Below are positions 1-9,100 of a DNA stretch of 64,000 nt, piece after piece. Origin of the DNA: Paragonimus heterotremus (lineage: Eukaryota > Platyhelminthes > Trematoda > Plagiorchiida > Troglotrematidae). The position numbers and the translations under genes are program-made. The notes beneath the pieces were generated by a model. The model did no database searches and was not told where the DNA came from. It was given only the letters and a program-made list of their open reading frames with translations. Positions within the stretch are counted from its first letter, which is position 1. Each line of letters opens with the position of its first letter. The stretch is taken from contig LUCH01001014.1 in NCBI GenBank assembly GCA_013368495.1, positions 81,781-145,780 on the forward strand, read 5' to 3'.

Positions 1-299
1 TTCAAGTGTCTGTCTATGGATTTTGTCTGTGCGTCCATCACTTGCAGCTGTGTATATTTTAATACACGTAAGCGTATACACAGGTCAGACCGTTTTTGTT
101 CGCCAAATCTCGTAATTGTCATATGACCCTGAATGATCTGCAAAGTGATTATCTTCCCATACTTCACTGCGCTAACTGTACTTAATACGGATAACTTTGT
201 TAACTTACTGTATCATGCTATTACACATAGGGGCATACCTCACTTAAATTCAGTTGACCAAAATGTCTGAAAGTTTGTTTGAGCATGATATAGTTTGAC

Positions 300-500
300 C
301 ACCATCAACATTTGATCTCATCCAGAAAGGTTCTTCAGCGGGTTCCTTTTGAAAAGAAACATTTGATCCAAGGTTCGATGTCGTCAGAACCCATTCCTAT
401 CACGACCAAGATTTGAGCTCCGGCCTACGTTCTCATGAGACAATCGCATTAAGCGCGATCGAACGATCATGCCTCTGAATGTGGTGTTCACTTTGTATCA
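300..500 (-). repeat. Degenerate family A (hammerhead/tRNA-promoter) repeat copy
   Basis: Weak similarity to the family A unit: ttttgaaaagaaac, then a gtcgtcag remnant of the ribozyme core and an anti-B-box/anti-A-box region (agatttgagctccggcc). The ribozyme GAAA has decayed to GAAC. This is an old copy. Confidence 0.4.
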
Positions 501-1534
501 ACTAAACACCCTACTCTAATCAATAATGTGTACTTTATCGCGCACGTTTTTAATAGGATTTCCTCTGCACTTAAAAAACTGCTGTCACAATCATGGAAAA
601 TTCTCCCGATGTTGGGATCGGATGTGTTTTCTACATGGGCACGCAAGAATGTTAGCTGTCTCCCAATTTTGGTTGAATTGGCTTGTTAGAGTGAACCGGA
701 CTACAGATAAATGTGCCTGCTAATCAAAAATATTTCCGTACGAGTTCCATGCAACCTGATCACTGAAGTGGTCCAAAAGGTGTGCAACTGAGTCGCAAGT
801 GAAGTCAGGAGAAGGAGATTTGTCTAAATTTAATCACGACCCACTGTCACCGACGCCTTACCTCATTCACACGCGTTGGCCCGCGTGCCTGATTGGGTGA
901 ACAGGCATCCTGGTAGCCAGGGCAAAACCCCGTCACTCATGTCGCATGATCCAGTTTATGGACGTGTAGTGTTTCCTACCTGGCCACCTGCGACACCGTA
1001 TTTTGCACACTATATCGGACGGACAGCACGAAACAAGCCAGCTCCATGGCACATTAGACGATGTTTTGTTGCACTGCTGCCACCCACACACAGCTTGACG
1101 TGATTACACCAATTCATCTACAGTAGTGGCCTGGGTTTGAAGGCTGATGAATTGAACCATGTGTGCCATGGGTGTGAGCTTAACGCCCTTCGTAGGCCAA
1201 GGATTAGCGCCACGGTGATGAGGCCTGCGGACATCAATGGACCGGTAGGGCTGAGGCATGATAATCGCACATTAAATAGACCTGGCTCATAATGTTAGGT
1301 TGCGTCAGTCCTTCATGCATTCAGTTGACTGGGCACGCAGTTCTAGTGTAGTTGCTATAGCGTGACGAGCATGCAATTTGTTTCTATCCCGTGGATCTCG
1401 CGACTTGGCTAGCTAATACGGTCGAAGGCGGCCATTTGAAATGCGAAATTTAAAATGAAGGGGCGTAAACGTACTGACAAGTTTAAGTCTAAGTTGTTAT
1501 AATTGCGTGCACTAGATAAGGCTAGTAAATAATT
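501..1534. other. No gene recognised
   Basis: Short ORFs here look random and no repeat family was recognised. The stretch 1120-1330 is relatively GC- and CpG-rich and could be a decayed mobile element. Confidence 0.4.
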
Positions 1535-1810
1535 ACTGATGAGTGGTAGGAGATTTTAGTTGATATAGCCTAAACACCGTTTACAACTGGTCGCGATTTT
1601 TGCATTTCCATAGACCTTCCAACAAGCTTCTAGATTTGATTTTCGCCGTTATCAGGGCTCGTCAGTACTGCATAGCCTTGTCACGATCGAGACTTGATCT
1701 CCGACTATGCTTTCATGACGTAGTCGTGATGGCCACTGCACCTCTCACTCCACATTAAACACGACTGAACAAACAGTTAGCCACTTTGATTTGTGAGTAA
1801 TACTTAGAGT
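1535..1810 (-). repeat. Family A repeat unit, copy A2 (truncated)
   Basis: Starts with actgatgagtggtagg and contains a reverse-strand ribozyme remnant (1625-1671: CTGACGA, a stem II of GCC/GGC, GAAA). The tRNA-like region is diverged. It runs head to tail into copy A3, whose unit begins at 1811, giving a shortened 276-bp repeat period. Confidence 0.6.
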
Positions 1811-2245
1811 ACTGATGAGTAGTGGGGGATTTGGTTAATTTCAGGTTGAACATCACCCACAATTGATCAGAGCTGTCGCATTCCCACAGACTTTCCAGTC
1901 GGCCCCTTTCGAAAAGAAGCACTAGACTCGAGTTTCGCTCTCATTAGAGCAGCTCGTCAGTGGTGCATATCATCGCCACTGCCGGGACTTGAACCACGGA
2001 CACGCTGTTCATGAGGCAACCGTGTTAACCACTGCGCCATTGACCTCACGTTAGTCACGACCGAATTATCATATGTGAACGCTCAACCACTTTCGCTTGT
2101 GAGTAATGATCAGGTTGCCCGATCGTCTCGAAATGGAGACACAGTAACTGTCCTGTTAACTCCAATCGATAACCCCGCGATTAGGACTTCCTAGACAGGT
2201 CGAAATCTCCGATATCATTAAACCTGCTAGGCGATATTTTAGATT
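1811..2245 (-). repeat. Family A repeat unit, copy A3
   Basis: A near-complete 435-bp unit on the minus strand. It has A-box (complement of 2029-2039, TGGCGCAGTGG), B-box (complement of 1985-1995, GGTTCAAGTCC) and a hammerhead-like core at 1919-1966 with CTGACGA and GAAA. Three extra bases (GCT) sit between the core and stem II. A new unit start follows at 2246, so this is a head-to-tail tandem. Confidence 0.75.
1919..1966 (-). ncRNA. Hammerhead ribozyme-like core, copy A3
   Basis: Minus strand: stem I GCACCA against TAGTGC (one mismatch), core CTGACGA (position 7 is free in the consensus), GAAA, short stem III with TCGA loop, and GTC. Three extra bases between A9 and the GCTCT/AGAGC stem II probably weaken or abolish activity. 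Confidence 0.65.
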
Positions 2246-2410
2246 ACTGATGAGTAGTGGGGGATTTGGTTAATTTCAAATTGAACATCTATGGGAACGT
2301 CTATGGGAATGCGACAGCTGCGATCAATTGTGGGTGATGTTCAATTTGAAATACTTAGAGTGCCTGAGACACGATAAATGATCTGTTGACTCCAGTCGAT
2401 GACTGTATGA
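2246..2410. repeat. Family A copy A4, fold-back fragment
   Basis: It begins as another head-to-tail unit (actgatgagtagtggggg), but within 50 bases switches strand. The arm ttcaaattgaacatc (about 2276-2290) is matched in reverse complement by gatgttcaatttgaa (about 2336-2350), with a doubled ctatggga between. It ends in a piece of the distal part of the unit (ctgttgactccagtcgatgac). Confidence 0.6.
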
Positions 2411-4970
2411 AACTTCTCGTTGAGTTCATATTGGGGTGGATTCCCAAAACGGAGGTGTGAGTATTCCAACACACGGTAGAAAACCTCAGCGCCGAGGGGA
2501 GTTACGTCCGAAGGCCCACAATGGATGGATCAGGGATGGCATGGGCAACCATCGCTCAACGAGATAGGACCAACAGACGAAGAATGACGGGCGGAAGATC
2601 CCCCGATAGAAGGCGTCGGTCACACACATAAACCAGGCAGAAGTACACACGACGTGTGAGCGGAAACCGGGGATGTTGTGGACCGGAATTCTGACTCATA
2701 AACGCGAGCGCGCGCGTAGCATAGCAGTCAACGAGTTGGACAATAAAAATTGTGCTTTATTGGACGCTTTTTCGCTACAATGTGAATAGTGCAGTGATGA
2801 ATTCGGTTTCCGGAAGATCCACTCACCCTTCATGGATTAGAGGCCCGTTTCATGCTGCCACCAAGAAGATTGAGATCCATCAGCACGTCGATAGAGCGGT
2901 AAAGACTACTACGTTTCATACACACTAGAGGAATGATTTGTGATTTCAACCAATAGTGGTTGTTTATTCTAACCCTAACAGTGAGGTGTTAACGCCTCAC
3001 GTGTGTTAACTGGAAAGTGGATCAGAGTTGGCAACCCCTCAAATAAAGATCACCGTCATTATAAGGATTGTCTCAAAGGATGTCGTTCATCTTAGGGACC
3101 TATTGCATTTCACTTGCAAACTTGCAATTTTTACATTTGAAACGGATTGTTATTGAATTTTTTGAGACGTATATGATTTATTGATGGGGCGCGCGAATTA
3201 GTTATAAGGCCAATCGTATGTTTGTGATAGTTTGGTCGGTTTTTCGACTTAGAGGTCCATTTTTATAGGACACTCGGAAACCAAAGTTTAAGTTTGACAT
3301 ACGTAGTACTACTATAATCTAAATATCATTAACTCGGTATCAATAAAAAAACAAAAATTGGGATGCGAAATAATCCCATGACCGCTTAATTTTGCTGATA
3401 TTCTCGTTGCATAGCGAAGTTTTGTGATCACGTTGCGTCGTCTCACGATTTGATAATTAATGTTCATTTAGTGAACGATACTGAATTTGAGTATACCACT
3501 GTGGATTGGTTCATTACTTAAATAACACTTAAGGTAACCAATCGGTATTCAACTACTGTAAATACATTCAAACCACACGGAATGCGGTTTTCAGAACAAT
3601 ATGGGGGTATTGGACCGAATAAAAGAAATTTTGTCTACAGTTGCACGCGCTGTAATCACGTAACTAATGTCATAATGTGTATCAAAATGATTGGGAAGAC
3701 AGAAGATCTCAATGAACCGGGTTGAGGCAAAACTTATGCGACCTATTTTCCATCTGAAAGACATCCTGAAACTTTAGTGTCTGTCGAGAAAGTGATGTAA
3801 CCATCAAAGTTTATACAGCAACCAAATTAGCAAAAGTTTACAAACTGACTCAAATGTGTCCACATATGTCCGAAGTGGTCATTGTAACATTGTACTTTTC
3901 AGTCATACAAAACCGTGATTTACAAGGCCCTGATTACGAAACGTTCTATTGTCACAACCTGTGAGGGAAAGGGAGATAGTTCGCTACGTATAAACAGAAT
4001 TGCACGTCTGTCATAGCCAGGGATGAGTCTTCCTTTAAAGAAGCAATTGACATCGGGTGAAAAGCATACCCCAGCTTTTTATAACAACTCCTTTGAGATA
4101 CACCAGTTACCGTTATTCTTTCAGTGCGTATGGTGGAAATCTCACCTTTCAGAAAGATATATATATTTATCCCAATGTGTATTTCATCTCTCCAAACTGC
4201 CTTCTTTTATATCAGCGAGTGTTCTTACTGATTTGTGTCCCTTAAAGAAATTATGAAACATGATCACAAAGAAGATATACAGAAGTATGCAAAGTTCTCA
4301 TAATATGGATGAACGAAAAAAATTATTGCTTTGAAGAATGGTAGAAAATGGATCGTGAAATTGCCAATGTTCCCGTTCAAAGAGGTCATACTACATCTTC
4401 AGTGTTTTCCATTGTCGTTCGTTTAATGAAGCTTTGCCGATAAGACGACATAAGCGAACGTGTTTCTTTGTTGTTAATATTTAACAGGGATATTGCATGA
4501 ATACGAACAATCTTATAAGTATTCCGCGTATTGTACATTATGTTTCGTTCCGGATTTTGAATCACTCATACTTTTGGCATCTACCTTTCAAAAATGAGCA
4601 CAAGAGAACAAGTTTCGGACATATTTAGACATAAGAGGTTGTATGAGACTGGATAGCTCTTGTTCATCGCACCCCATTAATATATAACCGCAGCCAATTC
4701 ATCACAGATGGAGAGTAACCAGTAATAGTCTCACTTGAAATTGTAGAACCTAGATGAAGAAACCATCTATCCTGGAAATTCAAAAATCACTTTATGACCA
4801 CTACCGATTTTCCATGATCTTCTATGGTATTAATTATGAAGGAAGATATATACAATTATACTTTTCGTATGTTTAGCTACTTCGACTTACGGTCATAGGT
4901 CGCCTGTGACCAACTACAGTTTCGAAGACGAAAGGCACCCCGTATATATGTGGAGCATTATAAATTTACA
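2411..4970. other. No gene recognised; weak candidate LTR near 2440-2810
   Basis: Only short random ORFs. Around 2440-2810 a CpG-rich block ends in an AATAAA-like element and a T-rich stretch (gacaataaaaattgtg, gctttttcgctaca), reminiscent of an LTR 3' half, but no partner LTR or pol is visible. A short palindrome gtgaggtgttaacgcctcac lies at 2981-3000. Confidence 0.3.
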
Positions 4971-5388
4971 ACTGATGAGTAGTCGGGGATTTGGTTTATT
5001 TCAAATTGAAAATCACCCACAACTGATCGCAGCTGTCCCATCCGCATAGACATTCCAGTCGACCCCTTTCGAAAAGAAGCACTAGACTCGAGTTTCGCTC
5101 TCATTAGAGCAGCTCGTCAGTACTGCATATCCTTGCCATGACCGGGAGTGGAACTCCGGCCACGCTTTTCACGAGGCAACCGTGTTTACCACTGCGCCAT
5201 TGACCTCACATTAGGCATGACAGAATTATCGTATGTGAACACTCAACCACTTTCGCTTGTGAGTAATGATCAGATTGCCCGACCGCCTCGAGAGGAGACA
5301 CAGTTACTGTCTGTTAACTCCAATCGATGACCCCTCAACTAGGACTTCTCTCCAAGTTGAAATGGCAAAAATCATTGACTTGTTGGGC
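4971..5388 (-). repeat. Family A repeat unit, copy A5
   Basis: A full unit with promoter and ribozyme on the minus strand. The hammerhead-like core is at 5079-5126 (CTGACGA, GAAA, GTC) but carries the three-base GCT insertion before stem II and a stem I mismatch (GCAGTA against TAGTGC). The A-box region is intact (complement of ccactgcgcca near 5188-5198), while the B-box is mutated (gagtggaactcc). An inverted copy (A6) follows directly. Confidence 0.75.
5079..5126 (-). ncRNA. Hammerhead ribozyme-like core, copy A5
   Basis: The same architecture as copy A3 with the same GCT insertion before stem II, and a weakened stem I. It shares the insertion with A3 but not with A6, suggesting two sublineages of the repeat. 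Confidence 0.62.
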
Positions 5389-5437
5389 GGTTGAGCGTTC
5401 ACATATGATAATTCGGTCGTGCCTAATGTGAGGTGAA

Positions 5438-5448
5438 TGGCGTAGTGG
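5438..5448 (+). promoter_or_regulatory. Pol III A-box of family A copy A6
   Basis: TGGCGTAGTGG fits the TRGYNNARNNG consensus. It lies 36 bases before the matching B-box and on the same strand as the downstream ribozyme. Confidence 0.65.
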
Positions 5449-5484
5449 TAAACACGGTTGCCTGCTCATGAACAGCGTGTCCGT

Positions 5485-5495
5485 GGTTCAAGTCC
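5485..5495 (+). promoter_or_regulatory. Pol III B-box of family A copy A6
   Basis: GGTTCAAGTCC fits the GGTTCRANYCC consensus exactly. With the A-box it forms a tRNA-like internal promoter. The first ribozyme base is 22 bases further on. Confidence 0.7.
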
Positions 5496-5516
5496 CGGCT
5501 GCAGTGACGATCATAT

Positions 5517-5561
5517 GCACTACTGATGAGCTCTAATCAGAGCGAAACTCGAGTCTAGTGT
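5517..5561 (+). ncRNA. Type I hammerhead ribozyme, consensus core intact
   Basis: Stem I is CACTA (5518-5522) with TAGTG (5556-5560). The core CTGATGA is at 5523-5529. Stem II is GCTCT/AGAGC (5530-5534, 5539-5543) closed by loop AATC. GAAA is at 5544-5547. A very short stem III (A5547-T5554, C5548-G5553, loop TCGA) is followed by C5555, with predicted cleavage between 5555 and 5556. All invariant bases (C3, U4, G5, A6, G8, A9, G12, A13, A14, A15.1-U16.1, H17) are present. Stem I is open, so this is type I, the class found in schistosome Sm-alpha repeats and metazoan retrozymes. A two-to-three pair stem III is known to favour cleavage as a dimer. Confidence 0.85.
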
Positions 5562-6050
5562 TTCTGCTGTTCGAAACGAGCCGACTGCAAAGTCTATGGG
5601 AATGCGACAGCTCCGATCAATTGTGGGTGATGTTCAATCTATATGAAAATCAAAATCCTCCACTACTCATCAATAATCAAATACCGCTCAACAAGTCAAT
5701 GATTTCTGTGATTTCAACTTGGAGAGAAGTCCTAGTTGAAGGGTCATCGATTAGAGTTAACAGACAGTAACTGTGTCTCCTCTCGAGACGATCGGGCAAC
5801 CTGATCATTACTCACAAGCGAAAGTGGTTGAGTGTTCACATATGGAAGAAAAACTACACTCAGAACACCAGAGCCAAGAGAATCGGTCTGTAAGAATGTG
5901 TGATTGGTAATTTCTCACCATGTCGACATCAAAAGCAACATGATATATTGTCAGTTAGTTGGCAAACAATATGAATACACACTTCACATCATCAGTCATC
6001 CAGAGTAAACATAACTAATCATACATTATTTCTTTCATTCCATATATCAG

Positions 6051-6186
6051 GGCTGAATACGACTGCTTCCAAATCGAGTTGTCCAAAAACTATGGTTTCA
6101 GTGAATGGCGAGACGATTTAAAGAAGATCATGTTAACTGCGGGAATCGAGGACCATCCAGTCACGTTCCTGTTCTCCGACACTCAG
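6051..6186 (+). CDS. DNAH1: DNAH1-like exon 1 of the window (end of AAA4)
   Basis: The acceptor is catatatcag and the donor gttcgt. The exon has 136 nt: one base finishing a split codon, then 45 codons. It contains SEWRDDLKKIMLTAG and the TFLFSDTQ strand typical of the late AAA4 module. The preceding exon, expected to carry the AAA4 P-loop, is not visible between 1 and 6050 and probably lies upstream of the window. Confidence 0.93.
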
Positions 6187-9100
6187 GTTCGTTAGAGTTG
6201 GCTCATCTGACATTTTACGGATTTCTGTTTTTGTGACTTGTGTCTGAAGGGCAAGTGGAACCATCCTCTGCTATTCGTCCGACGCTATCCTGTTCATTTT
6301 CTACACTCAACTGAAAAGACCTCACCTTAAGACAGTTCAATAACCCCACGCTGTCTATCAGACTCACTTCAGCGTGTCTCATCTCAGGCTACCCAAAAAG
6401 GTCCTGTTCATGTTTAGTCCAACTTGCAGTATCTGACCTATGTGTAGTTTTACATACCAAACATCAACAAGATTACCACATTACATAAACTGTACGCTTA
6501 ACGGTTAATGGAAGCAACCGGTCACAGTATGAGTCTTCTGTCCGCTTGCATAAGGTGACGCTATTCAGACTAGGAACGATACCTAATCACAGACATGTAG
6601 TGTTTAAAGGATAAATTTATCCTATCCGAGAGCGTGCCCTTAATACAAACTGAGTGACAGTCTATAAATAATCATTGAAAATTGAAGTGACTCTCGATTA
6701 GTGGACTCTGTAACTGTTAGTCACTTGCACAGTATTGAATTACAGTCGTCCAATCTGCGACTGTTTCAGTGGCGAACTTAAAGCTGCAGATGACGTCGAT
6801 TAGGTACGATTAGAATCACTCCAATGTTTGTGTAATACCTTATCACACTGACAGTAACAACAACTCGTTGTGAATGTTAATACCCCTAGTTTCATTTAGT
6901 TGCAGACCCGGATTGTGTCAGTGGTTGTCTCCGTTAGAAGCTCTTTGGATTCCAATGTCATTCGTTTCCTGAGCTATAACTTTTAACAGAATGCTATCAG
7001 ATCATCAGTAGACGCACCCTGATACCACCTTTCCAAGCTGTTGGACTTGTATTGGATTTTTTAATTCTGCAGCAGCTAGGGTAATCACTAATATTGCCTT
7101 GGGTCTCGCGAATTTTCAGCCGAAAAGATAGTCAGTTATATAATGAACAGTTGCTGCAAAAATCTAGCGTGGCATTGTACGGATTGCGGAGCGGCGTAGT
7201 TCTGTTTGCGCATCAGACCGCTTGTGATGTCGTTCCACGTTCAATTAGGTATAATGGCGTGTTTGGGTAGATCAACCAAATAAGTGTGTGCAAGGATTTG
7301 AGTTAACCAGTTCGACCAGCCTCGTCCAGACCAAGCCGTCGGAGTGTGAGCATGTACGCGCCAGAGTGTGTATACAAATGCTTTCCAGTTTGGCTCCTTC
7401 AGGTTTACACTGGATACGGTGTGTGTGAATGGAAATGCGGTGGTGCAGCACAAGCCACTCGTGATGAGGGCTATACACAAGAATTATTTGGCATTGATCA
7501 CTGTGACAGGCTAGTCCACAGACGGAGACGTGTGCCATTACGTACGTGACGTATACCCGCTTAGATTTTTGTGGATGCGCGGATGGTGCAACAAACACAG
7601 TTTGTAGGCATCGCGCTGCTAGCGACACCAGGTAAAATGTAATAGAACCACTGGCGCACAGCCCCCTGTTAACAGTGAGCTTAGCGCGAAACAGCAACTA
7701 CATGTCGACCAGAAAAAGGGACCGATCGACCGGACTTGATTCGGCGAAGCAGTTGGCGTGGTGCTCTCAATCAGTCGCGCGTGGTTTGTGCTGATCGGCT
7801 GGCGCATTACCATCATCATCATTACCATGGCAGTCATCAACCAGACCAAAAGGTGCTGTGGCTCGGGCCGCCGCTCACCTCAACAGTGACGTGGAACATC
7901 CTAGAAGAAAGCGCTACTAAGAAAGTTGAAAATTAATAAAAGAAGACTAAGCGGAAGAACTAGAAATGGCATGGATACAGGTATGAAATTGACTGCGACA
8001 CACCGCCATCTGGGATAGCGTCTCTAACTGGCGATTTGAATGAGCACGAGGACCTCAGTCAGGCAGGCGACACCTACCCACTTCGCTCAATGGAGCAGTC
8101 AGGGTCTTCATATTTAGTGACCACTTTGTTGCTTGACCATCATGTGGTTTCACTTAACCGTTGGTGGTCCCAGTATATAATGCCCGGTACGATAGACGCA
8201 CAGCTGGCACACCTAGTGCGTGACCCAACAATCGCAGGCTATGCAACGTGACTAGTCGACCAATTGATCGCGCGTCCCGAGCTTTCCGGAATACGCGCCG
8301 GCGAATGGCCACATTGCTCACGCGATCAGTCCACTTAATATGGGCCAATTGGCGGAGAGAACGATGGTCAAACGCAGCAAGCCTGTTGATATCCTCATTG
8401 CAAACAAGCCACGTTTCCGAACCATAGGGCGAAATGGAACGCACACAGGCATTATATACTTCTCTTTTCAGCGACAACCGAACGTCTTTTCGACGCTACA
8501 GATGATGTAGTCTGGCAAAGGCAACTCGTGCCTTCGCAATCCTCGCTAATATCTCATCAGCAATATTACAAGCTAACGAGATGGTGCTACCCAAGTATGT
8601 GAAACTGTTCACAGTCTCAAGCGAATTACCTGCAATGAAGAAAGTAGGGATGGAAATGCCCCAGTCTTGAAGCAACACTTTGCAGTGTGAAGGTGCGAAG
8701 CGCATTCCATACAAACCAGCTCGGTCGCTCAACCTGTCCAGCATGGTCTGCATGTCCTAGGTAGAGAGGCTAAGTAAGACAATGTCGTCCGCATACTCCA
8801 GATTGATCAAGCTAGCGCCGGGAAGAAGCTCAACACCAAGTTCACTAGATTTCTCAAACGCACTGTCCACAACATCGTCCATGACAAAATTGAACAGGGA
8901 GAGGGAAATCGGACAGCCCTGACGAACACCATTAGAAGTGACGAACACCCGAGACAGTTGTCCATAAACTCTCACCCTGCTTGCAGAGTGAGCATACAAT
9001 AATCTCAATAGATTCACGTATTTCTCTGGTACTCTCTGGCGAATGAAACAGTTCCAGAGAACGTTACGAGCAATTGAATCGAAAGCAGCCTTTAGGTCTA

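Larger units (their letters stand above)
5389..5843 (+). repeat. Family A repeat unit, copy A6, inverted relative to A5 and permuted
   Basis: The plus-strand copy with the best preserved promoter and ribozyme. Bases 5389-5672 are the reverse complement of 4971-5248. Bases 5676-5843 are the reverse complement of about 5231-5385, the segment lying between the two arms. The order is therefore X Y X' Y', which is the reverse complement of Y X and not of X Y. This is expected if the inserted sequence was a permuted piece of a tandem or circular multimer. Confidence 0.75.

Noticed and set aside
1811..1860. actgatgagtagtggggg at the family A unit head as a second hammerhead core
   Set aside because: It contains CTGATGA but no pairing stem II and no properly placed GAAA, so it is only the conserved unit edge.
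2440..2810. Solo LTR
   Set aside because: CpG-rich block with AATAAA looks LTR-like, but no TG...CA ends, target duplication, primer-binding site or partner LTR could be shown.
2951..2990. Telomere-like repeat (aaccctaac)
   Set aside because: Only about one and a half repeat units; not significant.
7272..7697. 141-codon minus-strand ORF as a gene
   Set aside because: Overlaps other ORFs on both strands in a GC-rich patch; peptide is Cys/His-rich without a regular zinc-finger spacing.
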